Shown here: in pieces, positions 49,172-58,711 of the stretch
How positions within the stretch are numbered: the stretch's first letter is position 1
How the letters are laid out: each line of letters opens with the position of its first letter
DNA from: Conexibacter woesei DSM 14684
Lineage (GTDB): Bacteria; Actinomycetota; Thermoleophilia; Solirubrobacterales; Solirubrobacteraceae
NCBI RefSeq assembly: GCF_000025265.1
Contig: NC_013739.1
Coordinates: forward strand, 4,884,001 to 4,948,000
Direction of reading: 5' to 3'
Length of the DNA: 64,000 nucleotides
The notes under the pieces: model-generated
Told to the model about the DNA's origin: nothing
Databases searched by the model: none
Seen by the model: the letters and a program-made list of their open reading frames with translations, nothing else
Translations under genes and position numbers: made by a program

Positions 49172-49293
49172 GCCGATTCCGAATACTCGCAGCCGCGGCG
49201 TACTGACGAGCGGATCGGCGTCGCTGGCGCGGACGCAGAGAGGACAAAGGCCCACCCACCCGCCAGCCCACGAGCGATCGAGGACAAAGCCAG

Positions 49294-49309
49294 CGGCGCC
49301 GAGGCGCCG
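49294..49309 (-). terminator. Hairpin after glyA
   Basis: Perfect CGGCGCC/GGCGCCG stem with a 2-base turn (6-base stem with 4-base loop more realistic), touching the glyA stop. No T-tract. Confidence 0.5.
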
Positions 49310-50602
49310 TCAGGCGGGGGTCGGGGTCCCGAGGTGGGAGTAGAGCGGGTGCTTGTCGACGAGCGCCTGCACGCGCTCGGCCAGCTCGCCCTTGCGCGCC
49401 TCGAATGCCGGCGTCAGCGCGGTCGCGATCACCTTGCCGACCTCATGGAAGTCCTCGACGGTGAAGCCGCGCGTGGCGAGTGCCGGCGAGCCGATCCGCA
49501 GGCCGCTGGAGATCATCGGCGGGCGCGGGTCGAACGGGACCGCGTTGCGGTTGACCGTGATGCCGATCTCGTGAAGCCGGTCCTCGCCCTGCTGGCCGTC
49601 GAGCTCGGAGTCGCGCAGGTCGACGAGCACGAGGTGGACGTCGGTGCCGCCCGTGAGGACGCTGACGCCGGAGGACTGGTCGGCCAGCAGCTCGGTCGCG
49701 AGCGCCTGCGCGCCGGCGATCGTGCGCTCCTGACGCTCCTTGAAGCTGTCGCTCATCGCGATCTTGAACGCGACCGCCTTGCCGGCGATCACATGCTCGA
49801 GCGGGCCGCCCTGCTGGCCGGGGAAGATCGCCGAGTTGATCGCTCTTCTGTGCTCTTCTCTGCACAGGATCAGGCCGCCGCGGCCGCCACCGATCGTCTT
49901 GTGAGTCGTCGTCGTGACGACGTCGGCGTGCGGCACCGGGTTGGGGTGCAGGCCGGCGGCGACGAGCCCGGCGAAGTGCGCCATGTCGACCATCAGGTAC
50001 GCGCCGACCGCGTCGGCGATCGCCCGGAAACGCTCGAAGTCGAGCTGGCGCGGGTAGGCCGACCAGCCGGCGAGCAGCAGCTTCGGCTTGCGCTCGCGCG
50101 CGATCCGCTCGACCTCGTCCATGTCGATCCGGCTCGTCTCGCGCTGCACCTGGTACGGCGCGATGTCGTACAGGCGGCCGGAGACGTTGATTCTCATGCC
50201 GTGCGAGAGGTGGCCGCCGTGCGCCAGCTCCAGCCCCATGATCGTGTCGCCGGGCTTCAGCAGCGCGTGGTAGACGGCCGTGTTGGCCTGCGCGCCGGAG
50301 TGCGGCTGGACGTTCGCGTGCTCGGCGCCGAACAGCTCCTTCGCGCGGTCGATCGCGAGCTGCTCCGCGACGTCGACGAACTCGCAGCCGCCGTAGTAGC
50401 GGCGGCCGGGATAGCCCTCGGCGTACTTGTTCGTCAGCACGCTGCCCTGGCAGTCGAGCACCGCCTGCGGGACGAAGTTCTCGGAGGCGATCATCTCCAG
50501 CGTGCGCTGCTGGCGCTCCAGCTCGTGCTGCACGGCCTCCGCGATCTCGGGATCGACCTCGGCGAGCGGCTTGTTGAAGAAGTCGGGCGAAAGGTCGGTC
50601 AT
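49310..50602 (-). CDS. glyA: Serine hydroxymethyltransferase
   Basis: 430 residues. Interconverts serine and glycine, loading tetrahydrofolate. PLP lysine K235 in [14 protein letters not shown], the ENFVPQAV N-terminal segment (41-48), and folate loop around [15 protein letters not shown] overlaps the rpiB stop by 4 bases. Confidence 0.98.
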   Translation of the reverse strand: MTDLSPDFFNKPLAEVDPEIAEAVQHELERQQRTLEMIASENFVPQAVLDCQGSVLTNKYAEGYPGRRYYGGCEFVDVAEQLAIDRAKELFGAEHANVQPHSGAQANTAVYHALLKPGDTIMGLELAHGGHLSHGMRINVSGRLYDIAPYQVQRETSRIDMDEVERIARERKPKLLLAGWSAYPRQLDFERFRAIADAVGAYLMVDMAHFAGLVAAGLHPNPVPHADVVTTTTHKTIGGGRGGLILCREEHRRAINSAIFPGQQGGPLEHVIAGKAVAFKIAMSDSFKERQERTIAGAQALATELLADQSSGVSVLTGGTDVHLVLVDLRDSELDGQQGEDRLHEIGITVNRNAVPFDPRPPMISSGLRIGSPALATRGFTVEDFHEVGKVIATALTPAFEARKGELAERVQALVDKHPLYSHLGTPTPA

Positions 50603-51042
50603 GCGGGCGTCTCCATGGCGGTGATCTGGTCGACGCGGCGCGCATGGCGGCCGCCGTCGAAGTCGGTCGAGAGGAACGTCGCGACGATCGCATCGGCTTC
50701 GTCGCCGCTCAGCCGCGCGCCCGAGAGCGTCACGACGTTCGCGTCGTTGTGGCGGCGGGACATCTCGGCCTCCTCCACGTCGTGGGCGTTGACGGCGCGG
50801 ACGCCGTGCACCTTGTTGGCGACGATCGCGACGCCGTTGCCCGAGCCGCAGACGAGCACGCCGCGTTCGGCGCCCCCGTCGGCGACCAGCTCGGCGGCCG
50901 GTTCGGCGAATCTGGGGTAGTCGACGGAGGCGGTTCCGTCGGTGCCGAGGTCGACGACCTCGTGGCCTGCCGCGGCGAGCGCGGTGGCGAGGTGCGACTT
51001 CAGCTCGAAGCCGGCGTGGTCTGAGGCGATGGCGATCTTCAT
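50599..51042 (-). CDS. rpiB: Ribose 5-phosphate isomerase B
   Basis: 147 residues. Catalytic base C65 in [13 protein letters not shown] and ring-opening histidine H98 in [14 protein letters not shown] mark RpiB rather than allose isomerase-specific forms. Interconverts ribose-5-P and ribulose-5-P. Coupled with glyA, a common actinobacterial pair. Confidence 0.97.
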   Translation of the reverse strand: MKIAIASDHAGFELKSHLATALAAAGHEVVDLGTDGTASVDYPRFAEPAAELVADGGAERGVLVCGSGNGVAIVANKVHGVRAVNAHDVEEAEMSRRHNDANVVTLSGARLSGDEADAIVATFLSTDFDGGRHARRVDQITAMETPA

Positions 51043-51074
51043 GGCGGCACGCGGGAGGGTACCAACGGACCCCC

Positions 51075-51563
51075 TCACCACACCGGGCGCAGCGGCGGTT
51101 CGCCCTCCCCTGCCGCCACTTCGACGTACGCCGCCAGCGCGCGCTTCGCCGCGTGCACCGCTTCCGCGCCTGCGACCGCGGCCCACTCGCGCTCGACGCG
51201 CGCCCACAGCTCGTCGGCGTGTGCGACGTACCGGCGGCCGCGCGGCGTCAGCACGAGCACCTGCGCGCGACCGTCGCGCGGGTGCGCGCGGCGCGTCAGA
51301 TAGCCCCACTCCTCAAGCTCCGCGGCGACTCTCGCGGCGGCCTGTCTGGTGACGCTGAGGCGGGTCGCGAGCTGCGTTGCGGTCAGGTCGCCGTCACGCT
51401 CGAGCAGCCGGAAGACGAAGCCGTGGGCGGGCCGCAGCGGCTCGTGCCCTTCCGCCCGCAGGAGCTCGTGGAAGCGATCGGTCATCGCGCGGAACCCCAT
51501 CCCGAGCAGGATCGCCGCGCTTCCCTCGCGGTCAGGGTCGGCGAGCGAGAGCGTCTGGTGCAT
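51075..51563 (-). CDS. MarR-family transcriptional regulator
   Basis: 162 residues from the ATG at 51563. Winged helix at about 65-112: [45 protein letters not shown], recognisable MarR. An operator with perfect arms lies 7 bases upstream. It is divergent from the cupin gene and probably represses it. Confidence 0.88.
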   Translation of the reverse strand: MHQTLSLADPDREGSAAILLGMGFRAMTDRFHELLRAEGHEPLRPAHGFVFRLLERDGDLTATQLATRLSVTRQAAARVAAELEEWGYLTRRAHPRDGRAQVLVLTPRGRRYVAHADELWARVEREWAAVAGAEAVHAAKRALAAYVEVAAGEGEPPLRPVW

Positions 51564-51570
51564 CAATCCA

Positions 51571-51620
51571 GTCAACCAGGTTGACCGGATGCGCTACCGT
51601 GCCTAGTCAATCCAGTTGTC
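51571..51620. promoter_or_regulatory. Two GTCAA-N5-TTGAC type operators
   Basis: A perfect 15-base palindrome GTCAACCAGGTTGAC (51571-51585, arms GTCAACC/GGTTGAC) and a weaker copy GTCAATCCAGTTGTC (51606-51620). Centres are 35 bases apart. A -35-like TTGACC is part of the first. Confidence 0.7.
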
Positions 51621-51646
51621 TATCTCTTTCTCGATCGGAGTCCTCC

Positions 51647-52018
51647 ATGCCCCACGCGACGCTCGCCGACGCTCCCACCTTCGAGCGGCCCGGGTTCACG
51701 TTCCGCCCGCTCGCGGTGCCCTCCCGCGGGTCGGTCGAGCTGGCCGTGTGGGCGCTGGAGATCGCGCCCGGAGCCGTCAGCGAGTCGCACTCGGTGAGCC
51801 GCGAAGAGGTCTTCGTGCTCGGCTCCGGCGCGGTCGCGGCCGTGGTCGGCGGCAGCCGTGCGGCGCTCGCCCCCGGTGACGCACTGATCGTCCCGCCGGG
51901 CGTCGAGCTGACGCTGAGCAACGACGGCGAGACGGCCGCGCGCCTGACCGTCTGCACCTCCGCCGGGATGCTCGGAACGGTCGGCGGCAGAACGTTCCCG
52001 CCGCCGTGGGCTGCGTAG
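51647..52018 (+). CDS. Cupin-domain protein
   Basis: 123 residues. A single cupin barrel: motif 1 like VSESHSVSREEVFVLGSG and motif 2 like ALAPGDALIVPPGVELTLSN. The usual HxH...E metal set is partly kept (ESHS, EEVF), so metal binding is plausible but not certain. Enzyme or sensor role unknown. GGAG ribosome site. Probably induced by loss of the MarR repressor. Confidence 0.8.
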   Translation: MPHATLADAPTFERPGFTFRPLAVPSRGSVELAVWALEIAPGAVSESHSVSREEVFVLGSGAVAAVVGGSRAALAPGDALIVPPGVELTLSNDGETAARLTVCTSAGMLGTVGGRTFPPPWAA

Positions 52019-52025
52019 CCGCCGC

Positions 52026-52631
52026 TCAGCCCAGCGCCGACGCGACGACCGAGCGCGGCACGGCGCCCTGGCGGACGATCTCCCACGCGCCGGAGCGCTC
52101 GTAGCGCCGCAGGTCGATCACCGTCGACGGCGCGCCGGGCAGCGGGCCAGCGTCGAGCACGAGGTCGGCGCCGGCGCGGATCGCCTGCGGCACCTCGTCG
52201 AGCGTGCGCGGGTCGGCGCCGCCGGCGGCGTTCGCGCTCGACTGCACGACGGGATGCGGCACGGTCGCCAGCGCCGCGAGCGCGCCCTCCAGCCGCGGGA
52301 CGCGGACGCCGAGCGCGACGGCCGGGTCGGCGGGATCGGGCAGCAGCAGCGTGACGCCGCCCGGGAGCAGCCGCTCGCAGGCGCGGCGCGTGCGCGGGCC
52401 GAGCGGCGGCAGCGCCGCGAGCGCGCGGTCGCGGTCGAACCACATCGTCGCCGCGGGCTTCTCGGGCGCGCGGCCCTTCAGCGCATAGATCCGCGCGATC
52501 GCGGCGGAGTTGCCGGGCGCGGCGGCGAGGCCGTAGACGGTGTCGGCCGGGAAGACCGCGACGCCGCCGCCCGCGACGCAGTCGGAGAAAGCGACCGCGT
52601 CAGCGTGGGTCAGGACCGCCATCGGGTTCAC
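52026..52631 (-). CDS. tsaC: L-threonylcarbamoyladenylate synthase (Sua5/YrdC/TsaC)
   Basis: 201 residues; TsaC makes threonylcarbamoyl-AMP for the t6A37 tRNA modification. Motifs PADTVYGLAA (28-37), KGRAPEKPA (about 52-60), SSANAAGGADP (about 130-140) and PSTVIDLR. ATG overlaps prmC stop by 4 bases. TsaD and TsaB are not in this window. Confidence 0.94.
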   Translation of the reverse strand: MNPMAVLTHADAVAFSDCVAGGGVAVFPADTVYGLAAAPGNSAAIARIYALKGRAPEKPAATMWFDRDRALAALPPLGPRTRRACERLLPGGVTLLLPDPADPAVALGVRVPRLEGALAALATVPHPVVQSSANAAGGADPRTLDEVPQAIRAGADLVLDAGPLPGAPSTVIDLRRYERSGAWEIVRQGAVPRSVVASALG

Positions 52632-53590
52632 CGCTCTCCGACGACGACCCGTTCGATTCCCGCCAGGTCCCTGTGCGCGGTGATGCGCAGCATCCCGGCC
52701 GCGCGCAGCAGCGCGCCGACCGCGGGCGCCTGCCCTGCGCCGACCTCGAACGCGACGAACGGCGCGCGCGCGGCCGCCTCGGTCGCCAGCCGGCGCAGCA
52801 CGTCGAGGCCGTCGCCTCCCGCGAACAGCGCCTGCGACGGCTCGTGCACCGCGACCTCCGGCTCCAGCCCTTCGCGGTCGCCGTCGGGCACATACGGCGG
52901 GTTGGAGAGGATCGCGTCCAGCGGCCCGTCGACCCCGGCGAGCAGGTCGCCCTGCGCGAAGGCGACGGCGAGCCGCAGCGCGGCGGCGTTCGCCTGCGCG
53001 ACCGCGAGCGCGTCGGCGCTCAGGTCGGTCGCGACGACCGCCAGGTCAGGCCGCTCGTGCTTGAGCGCCAGCGCTACCGCGCCGCTGCCGGTGCCGACGT
53101 CCGCGACGCGGGCGCCGCGCGGCAGGCCCAGCGCGACCTCGACCAGCAGCTCGGTCTCCGGGCGCGGCACGAGCACGCGCGCGTCGACGGTCAGGTCGAT
53201 GTGACGGAAGCCGCGCGTCCCGCGGATGTAGGCGACCGGCTCGCGCGCCCGGCGCCGCGCGACCGAGGCGGCGAAGCGGGCGCTCTCGTCGGCCACGAGG
53301 ACGCGCTCGGGATGCAGGTGCAGCGACGTGCGCGTCGCGCCGAGCGCGTCGGCCAGCAGCAGCTCGGCGTCGAGCCGCGGGTTGTCGCAGCCGGCCTCGC
53401 GCAGGTCGGCGGTCGCGATCGCGAGCGACATCCGCACCGACGGGCCGTCGGCGAAGCTCCAATCCTCGCCCGCGCCGGTGCCGGACCCGGCCGCATCCGC
53501 GCGGGACCCGGCCGCACCGGGCCCGGCCACCGCGGCCGGCGCCGCGGCGTCAGGCCTCGGCTTGGACTTCGAGCCGGCGCCGCTTCTCAT
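52628..53590 (-). CDS. prmC: Release-factor glutamine methyltransferase PrmC
   Basis: 320 residues as drawn. It methylates the Gln of the GGQ motif in RF1/RF2. Catalytic motif [11 protein letters not shown] with NPPY, SAM motif [15 protein letters not shown], and [14 protein letters not shown] typical of HemK. The first 53 residues are Pro/Ala/Gly-rich and not part of the family; an ATG at 53431 gives a standard 267-residue protein. GC-rich third positions in that region leave both possible. prfA ends 41 bases into this gene. Confidence 0.92.
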   Translation of the reverse strand: MRSGAGSKSKPRPDAAAPAAVAGPGAAGSRADAAGSGTGAGEDWSFADGPSVRMSLAIATADLREAGCDNPRLDAELLLADALGATRTSLHLHPERVLVADESARFAASVARRRAREPVAYIRGTRGFRHIDLTVDARVLVPRPETELLVEVALGLPRGARVADVGTGSGAVALALKHERPDLAVVATDLSADALAVAQANAAALRLAVAFAQGDLLAGVDGPLDAILSNPPYVPDGDREGLEPEVAVHEPSQALFAGGDGLDVLRRLATEAAARAPFVAFEVGAGQAPAVGALLRAAGMLRITAHRDLAGIERVVVGER

Positions 53591-54599
53591 CGTCCTGCAG
53601 CGCGTCGGTCACGTCGTCGAGCTCGCCCGCCAGCGCCGCGTCGAGGTTGTGGACGGTCAGCTTGATGCGATGGTCGGTGATGCGGCCCTGCGGGAAGTTG
53701 TACGTGCGGATCTTCTCCGCGCGCTCGCCGCTGCCGACCTGTGCGAGGCGGGTCGCCGACAGCTCCGCCTGCTGCTCGGCGAGCGCGGCCTCGTACAAGC
53801 GCGCGCGCAGCACGCGCATCGCCTTGTCGCGATTCTGCAGCTGGGACTTCTCGTCCTGCATCGAGACGACGATGCCGGACGGCTTGTGCGTGATGCGGAC
53901 CGCCGAGTCGGTCGTGTTGACCGACTGGCCGCCGGGTCCCGAGGAACGGTAGACGTCGACCTGGAGGTCGTTGTCGTTGACCTCGACGTCGACCTCCTCG
54001 GCCTCGGGCAGCACGGCGACGGTCGCGGTCGAGGTGTGGATGCGGCCCTGGGACTCGGTCTCCGGCACGCGCTGGACGCGGTGGGTTCCGCCCTCGAACT
54101 TGAAGACCGAGTACGCGCCCTCGCCCTTGACGGCGAACGTGTACTGGCCGTCGCTCTCCGACAGCGCCTCGGTCTTGAAGCCGCGCCGCTCGGCGTAGCG
54201 CGTGAGCATGCGGTAGAGGTCGCCGGCGAACAGACCGGCCTCGTCGCCGCCGGCGCCGGGGCGGATCTCGACGATCACGTTCTTCTCGTCGGCGGGGTCC
54301 TTCTCGACCATCGCGAGGCGGATCTCCTCGTCGAGCGCGTCGATCCGCTCGCGCGCTCTGGCGAGCATGTCGCGGACCTCGGCGTCGTCGCCGCCCTCCT
54401 CCAGCAGCTCGCGCGCACCGGCCTCGTCGTCGACGGCGCGGCGCCACTCGGCAGCGAGTCTCGCCGCCTCCTCGAGGTCGCGGTACTGGCGACCGGTCTC
54501 GGCGTAGCGCTGACGGTCCCCGATCACCTCGGGGTCGGACATCTGCGCCTCCAGCTCCTGGAAGCGCGACTCGACCTGTCTGACGAGCTGCTCGATCAC
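53550..54599 (-). CDS. prfA: Peptide chain release factor 1
   Basis: 349 residues, GTG start behind a TACACT box (8 bases). RF1 reads UAA and UAG. GGQ at 223-225 and recognition loop tripeptide PET at 179-181 ([10 protein letters not shown]), where E. coli has PAT. Grouped with its methyltransferase prmC. Confidence 0.98.
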   Translation of the reverse strand: MIEQLVRQVESRFQELEAQMSDPEVIGDRQRYAETGRQYRDLEEAARLAAEWRRAVDDEAGARELLEEGGDDAEVRDMLARARERIDALDEEIRLAMVEKDPADEKNVIVEIRPGAGGDEAGLFAGDLYRMLTRYAERRGFKTEALSESDGQYTFAVKGEGAYSVFKFEGGTHRVQRVPETESQGRIHTSTATVAVLPEAEEVDVEVNDNDLQVDVYRSSGPGGQSVNTTDSAVRITHKPSGIVVSMQDEKSQLQNRDKAMRVLRARLYEAALAEQQAELSATRLAQVGSGERAEKIRTYNFPQGRITDHRIKLTVHNLDAALAGELDDVTDALQDDEKRRRLEVQAEA

Positions 54600-54689
54600 G
54601 GCCGTCGAGTGTAGGGCCTCGGCCGCGCGCGGGCGCAGAGGCCTCGGCGGGTCACCCCCGCCGAGGTTGCGCGCTGCGGATGGGGCCGG

Positions 54690-54911
54690 CTAGTTGTCGG
54701 CGGATGCGGCGGCGCGTCTGGCGGCGCGGCGCTGGAAGCGCTCGACCCGGCCACCGGTGTCGACGAGCTTCTGTCTGCCCGTGTAGAACGGGTGACACGC
54801 CGAGCAGATCTCGACGTTTATTCTCGGTTCGACCGAGCGCGTCGTGAACGTGTTGCCGCACGTGCAGCGGACGTGCGACTCGACGTAGTTGGGATGGATG
54901 TCGGTCTTCAT
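54690..54911 (-). CDS. rpmE: Ribosomal protein bL31, zinc-binding form
   Basis: 73 residues. Zinc ligands CTC (CxC) and CSAC (CxxC) make this the C+ form used under zinc sufficiency. Conserved MKTDIHPNY start and HPFYTGRQK. Starts 9 bases after TACACT, with no ribosome site. Confidence 0.97.
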   Translation of the reverse strand: MKTDIHPNYVESHVRCTCGNTFTTRSVEPRINVEICSACHPFYTGRQKLVDTGGRVERFQRRAARRAAASADN

Positions 54912-54931
54912 GGTGAGTCCAGTGTAGCCGG

Positions 54932-55077
54932 GAACCACCGATATCCGTGGATGGCTCGCTGTCGTGGGTGTGGTCCACGGTCGGTCGCCGGCGAACCACG
55001 GGGTGGATCCCTTGGGAGCCGGCGATCGGGCGTGGGCCGTGCCCACGGCGGCGAGACGCCGCGAAGATCGGTGGTTC
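54932..55077. terminator. Nested inverted repeats between rpmE and the CARDB gene
   Basis: Arms GAACCACCGAT (54932-54942) and ATCGGTGGTTC (55067-55077) are perfect over 11 bases and enclose the whole gap. Inside are CGTGGGC-CGT-GCCCACG (55031-55047) and GCGGCG-AGA-CGCCGC (55048-55062). Probably terminator(s) of the CARDB gene. Confidence 0.55.
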
Positions 55078-55897
55078 ACGGCTCGGCCGGGCAGGTCGCG
55101 AGGAGGCTGTTGTTGGTCTCCAGCCCCTCGTCGATCGTGTTGCCGGGATCGACGAGGAACGTCGGACCTGTCGCCCCAGCCGGGCAGGCCGGGCCGATGA
55201 ACGTCACCTCGCCGCTCTCGGCCGGGCCGAGCCGTCTGACGTACCGCGTCGAGGAGGCGAACGTCGCGCCGACCCCTATCGACGACGCGACCGAGCGGCC
55301 GACGTTCTTCACGACGACGATGTAAAGCGCTCTCGTCGGGTCGAGGTCGGGCTCGACGGTCGCGCTCGCGACGACGAGGTCGGGACGCAGGTCCGGCTCG
55401 CGGCACGGCACGGTGACCGCCGACTCCTCGCGCACGACGCGGCCGGCCGCGTCGCTCCAGCGGAAGCTGACTCTGAAGCGGTAGGCGTACGGGACGACGA
55501 GCCGGCCGACCGACTGGCGGTACTTGAAGACGTCGTTGGGCCGGGTGCCGATCGACGGGTCGCTCGGCGGCATCCAGGTGCCGAGCCCGGGGACGTCGCC
55601 GCGCAGCATCCAGCGGCCACCGCTGAGCGGCTTCTGGAACAGCTCGACCCGCATCGCCAGCCGTTTGCCGCCGGGCACCGGCCGCATCGAGGCACCGACG
55701 ACGGCGAAGCGCTGGTCGGTGCTCGGCGACCGTCTGCACGACAGCAGGCGCGCGTCGTAGGACAGCGGCGCGGTCGTGACCGCCCGCGTCTTCGCGTTCG
55801 GCTTGGCGCTCGCGGCGGAGGCGGACGAGCTGGCGAGCGGGGTCGCGACGAGGGCGACGGCGAGCACGGAGATGACGGCGGCTGCGACCTTCTTCAT
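55076..55897 (-). CDS. Exported CARDB-like adhesion/architecture protein
   Basis: 273 residues from the ATG at 55897. Signal peptide 1-32. The C-terminal 110 residues carry the CARDB pattern ([16 protein letters not shown] ... [16 protein letters not shown] ... [19 protein letters not shown]), an Ig-like extracellular fold. The N-terminal part is an unrecognised secreted domain. Surface binding role inferred from domain type only. Confidence 0.75.
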   Translation of the reverse strand: MKKVAAAVISVLAVALVATPLASSSASAASAKPNAKTRAVTTAPLSYDARLLSCRRSPSTDQRFAVVGASMRPVPGGKRLAMRVELFQKPLSGGRWMLRGDVPGLGTWMPPSDPSIGTRPNDVFKYRQSVGRLVVPYAYRFRVSFRWSDAAGRVVREESAVTVPCREPDLRPDLVVASATVEPDLDPTRALYIVVVKNVGRSVASSIGVGATFASSTRYVRRLGPAESGEVTFIGPACPAGATGPTFLVDPGNTIDEGLETNNSLLATCPAEP

Positions 55898-55944
55898 GAT
55901 GCCGGCTATAACCGGCCGCGCAGCCAGAAGTTGCGACCTTGTGA

Positions 55945-55977
55945 CCGACCCCACACACCCGGCGCGCATGGGGTCGG
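55945..55977 (-). terminator. Hairpin after ETF dehydrogenase gene
   Basis: Perfect 9-base stem CCGACCCCA/TGGGGTCGG with a 15-base loop, 11 bases beyond the stop at 55989. Confidence 0.5.
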
Positions 55978-55988
55978 ACAAAGTCGAT

Positions 55989-57728
55989 TCAGGTGATCGT
56001 GTAGAGCGGCCCGTCGCCGCCCTCGGGCGTCGTCAGGCGTCCGCCCTTGGCCGTGATCGCTCCGCACTGCACGCAGTTCGTGTAGTTGACGATCACGTCG
56101 ACGTTGCCGCTCTCCGGCGCGTCCTCGGGCAGTTCGTAGACGCCGGCCGGGCACATCCACTTCCACGTCTCGGCGACCTCGCGCGGGACGTTTCTCTGCA
56201 CGCGGATGTGGTTCGGCGCGTCGTCGCGCGTCGCGTTGCCCGTGATGAAGACCGACGACAGCTTGTCGAACGTGTATCTGTTGTCCGGTCTCGGGTAGCT
56301 GTCCGCCGTGTCGCCGATGAACATCGGCTGCTCGTCGTTCTTGTGCCACGGCAGGCGGCCCGGCGGCAGCTTGCCCTTCGTCGCGATCGCGAGGTTGACG
56401 ATCGGGGCGCCCTTGATGAACCCCTTCTGGAACGGCTGGCGCCCGTTGCGGACCTCGTACAGCTCCTTGCCCGTGGCCGAGTCCTCGATCTTCTGCTCGT
56501 AGGACTCCAGCGACGACTCGCCGTTGCGCAGCGCGTCGTAGATCGTCTCGGCGGCCAGCTTGCCGGAGAGGATCGAGTGGTGGACGCCCTTGAGCGAGAC
56601 CGTGTCGACCATGCCGCCGGCGTCGCCGACCAGCAGCGCGCCCGGCATCGTCAGCTTCGGCATCGACCAGTAGCCGCCGCCGGGCAGGGCCTTCGCGCCC
56701 CACGCGACGCGCTCGCCGCCCTCGAGGATCCCTCTCACGAGCGGGTGCAGCTTGAACTTCTGCAGCAGGTCGTGCGCGGACGTCGTCGCGTCGGCGTACT
56801 CGAGGTCGATGACGAAGCCGATCGAGACGAGGTCGTCGCCCGTTCTCTCGTCCTTCATCGGGTAGATCCAGGTGCCGCCGATCTGGCCGTACTTCGCCGA
56901 CAGCTTCAGCGGCCACGGCCCGATCGTGTGGATCAGGTGCGTCAGCGGTCTCGGGACCTTCCAGACCTCCTTGACGCCGAGCTCCCAGACCTGCGGCTCG
57001 CGGCCGTCATCGAGACCGAACTCGCGGATCGCGGCGCCGGTCAGCGAGCCCCAGCAGCCCTCGGCGAGGACGGTCGCCTGCGCCTTGATGTCGGTGCCCG
57101 GCTCGAAGTTGCCGAGCGGCTCGCCGTCCTTGCCGCGGCCCTTGTCGCCCGAGCGCACACCGACGACGCGGCCGTCGTCGACGACGATCTGCGTCGCGGA
57201 CGTCTCGGTCAGGACGTAGGCGCCGGCCTCCTCGGCGATCCGCTGCTGATAGCGCGCCAGCGCGGCGACCGAGACGACCTCGTTGCCGTGGTTCTTGAAC
57301 GGCGGCGGCGGCGGGATCCGCAGCTTCGTCTTGCCGTTCGGAAGCATGTAGACCGCTTCCTTGCCGACCTCGCCGAAGGCGAAGCCCTCCTTGCGCCAGT
57401 CCTCGCGGGAGAGGTCCGGGTACAGCTCCTGCAGGGGCCCGGGGCGCATGACCGCGCCCGACAGGTTGTGGCCCCCGCAGGTCTTCGCCTTCTCCAGGAC
57501 GGCGACGGGCACCTCGCCGAGGCGCTCCATCGTCTCCGGATCGTCGGCCAGCAGCTGCAGCAGGCGGTTCGCGCACGCGAGACCCGCGGTGCCGCCGCCG
57601 ACGATCGCGACGCCGACCTCGATCAGCTCGTCCTCGCCGTCGAGCCCGCGCTTGATGAACTCTCTCGGCGAGTCGACCGGCGGCGGATACGCCGCCGGCA
57701 CGACCTTCCCGTTGCTGCTGCCGGCCAT
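55989..57728 (-). CDS. Electron-transfer flavoprotein-ubiquinone oxidoreductase
   Basis: 579 residues. FAD motif GVAIVGGGTAGLACANRLLQL (about 38-58, abbreviated) and the flavin end GALLVGDAGGMVD. The quinone-binding, membrane-associated region is in the middle. The C-terminal ferredoxin-like region has Cys526 (MCPAGVYE), Cys552 and Cys555 (NCVQCGAIT), but the expected fourth ligand at 558 is Ile. Passes electrons from ETF to quinone. Downstream of etfB-etfA, 5 bases after etfA. Confidence 0.93.
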   Translation of the reverse strand: MAGSSNGKVVPAAYPPPVDSPREFIKRGLDGEDELIEVGVAIVGGGTAGLACANRLLQLLADDPETMERLGEVPVAVLEKAKTCGGHNLSGAVMRPGPLQELYPDLSREDWRKEGFAFGEVGKEAVYMLPNGKTKLRIPPPPPFKNHGNEVVSVAALARYQQRIAEEAGAYVLTETSATQIVVDDGRVVGVRSGDKGRGKDGEPLGNFEPGTDIKAQATVLAEGCWGSLTGAAIREFGLDDGREPQVWELGVKEVWKVPRPLTHLIHTIGPWPLKLSAKYGQIGGTWIYPMKDERTGDDLVSIGFVIDLEYADATTSAHDLLQKFKLHPLVRGILEGGERVAWGAKALPGGGYWSMPKLTMPGALLVGDAGGMVDTVSLKGVHHSILSGKLAAETIYDALRNGESSLESYEQKIEDSATGKELYEVRNGRQPFQKGFIKGAPIVNLAIATKGKLPPGRLPWHKNDEQPMFIGDTADSYPRPDNRYTFDKLSSVFITGNATRDDAPNHIRVQRNVPREVAETWKWMCPAGVYELPEDAPESGNVDVIVNYTNCVQCGAITAKGGRLTTPEGGDGPLYTIT

Positions 57729-57733
57729 CTCGA

Positions 57734-58711
57734 TCAACCGCCCTTCTTGGCCTTCACGGCCTCCGTCAGCTTCGGCAGGATCTTGTTCAGGTCCCCGACG
57801 ATGCCGAGGTCGCTGAACTCGAAGATCGGAGCGTTCGCGTCCTTGTTGATCGCGACGATGTTCTCCGAGGCCTGCATGCCGACCTTGTGCTGGATCGCGC
57901 CGGAGATGCCGGCGGCGAGGTAGAGCTTCGGCGCGACCGACTTGCCGGTCTGGCCGATCTGCGCGGCGTACGGGTACCAGCCCGCGTCGACGACCGCGCG
58001 CGTCGCGGCGACGGCGCCGCCGAGCACGCCCGCGAGGTCCTCGCACAGCTGGAAGCCCTCGGCCTTGCCGAGACCGCGGCCGCCGGCCACGAGCACGTTC
58101 GCGTCCTCGATGTTGACGTCCGCGCCGCGCTGCTCGCCGCGCTGGACCATCGTCGCCTGGTTGGACCAGGGGGAGTACTCGAGCTGGACGTCGACCACCT
58201 CGGCCGCGCCCCCGCCGGACTCCTTGACCTCGAACGCGTTGATGCGGCCGATGATGATCCCGAGATCGCCCTTGTAGTGGGAGCGGGAGATCTGCGAGTC
58301 GCCGAGGATCGGGCGCTCGGCGACGAGCTTGCCGCCCTCGACGGAGACCCCGGTGACCTCCATCGTCACGCCGGCGTTGCGGCGCGCGGCGAGGCCGGCG
58401 CCGATCTCGAAGCCGAGCAGGCCGCCGCCGAAGATCACATAGCTGTGACCGTTGTCGCCGATGACCTTGTCCATCACGTCGATGACGGGCTGGGCCAGGC
58501 CCTCGGCGCCCTCGGCGCGGTAGACCTTCTTCGCGCCGTAGTTGCCGAGCGTGCCGATCAGCTCGTTCGTCAGGTCACCGCCGCCGACGACGACGGCGTC
58601 GCAGTCGACGCCCAGCTCGGCGGCGAGCTTCGCACCCTCGGAGACGGCGCCGAGCGAGTTCTTGTTGAGCGCGCCCTCGTAGTGGAGGACGTAGACGAGA
58701 ATCCCGCCCAT
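57734..58711 (-). CDS. etfA: Electron-transfer flavoprotein alpha subunit
   Basis: 325 residues. C-terminal FAD domain: VAGGRGLGKAEGFQLCEDLAGVLG, RAVVDAGWYPYAAQIGQTGK and YLAAGISGAIQHKVGM. N-terminal domain pairs with EtfB. Starts on the base after the etfB stop. Confidence 0.97.
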   Translation of the reverse strand: MGGILVYVLHYEGALNKNSLGAVSEGAKLAAELGVDCDAVVVGGGDLTNELIGTLGNYGAKKVYRAEGAEGLAQPVIDVMDKVIGDNGHSYVIFGGGLLGFEIGAGLAARRNAGVTMEVTGVSVEGGKLVAERPILGDSQISRSHYKGDLGIIIGRINAFEVKESGGGAAEVVDVQLEYSPWSNQATMVQRGEQRGADVNIEDANVLVAGGRGLGKAEGFQLCEDLAGVLGGAVAATRAVVDAGWYPYAAQIGQTGKSVAPKLYLAAGISGAIQHKVGMQASENIVAINKDANAPIFEFSDLGIVGDLNKILPKLTEAVKAKKGG

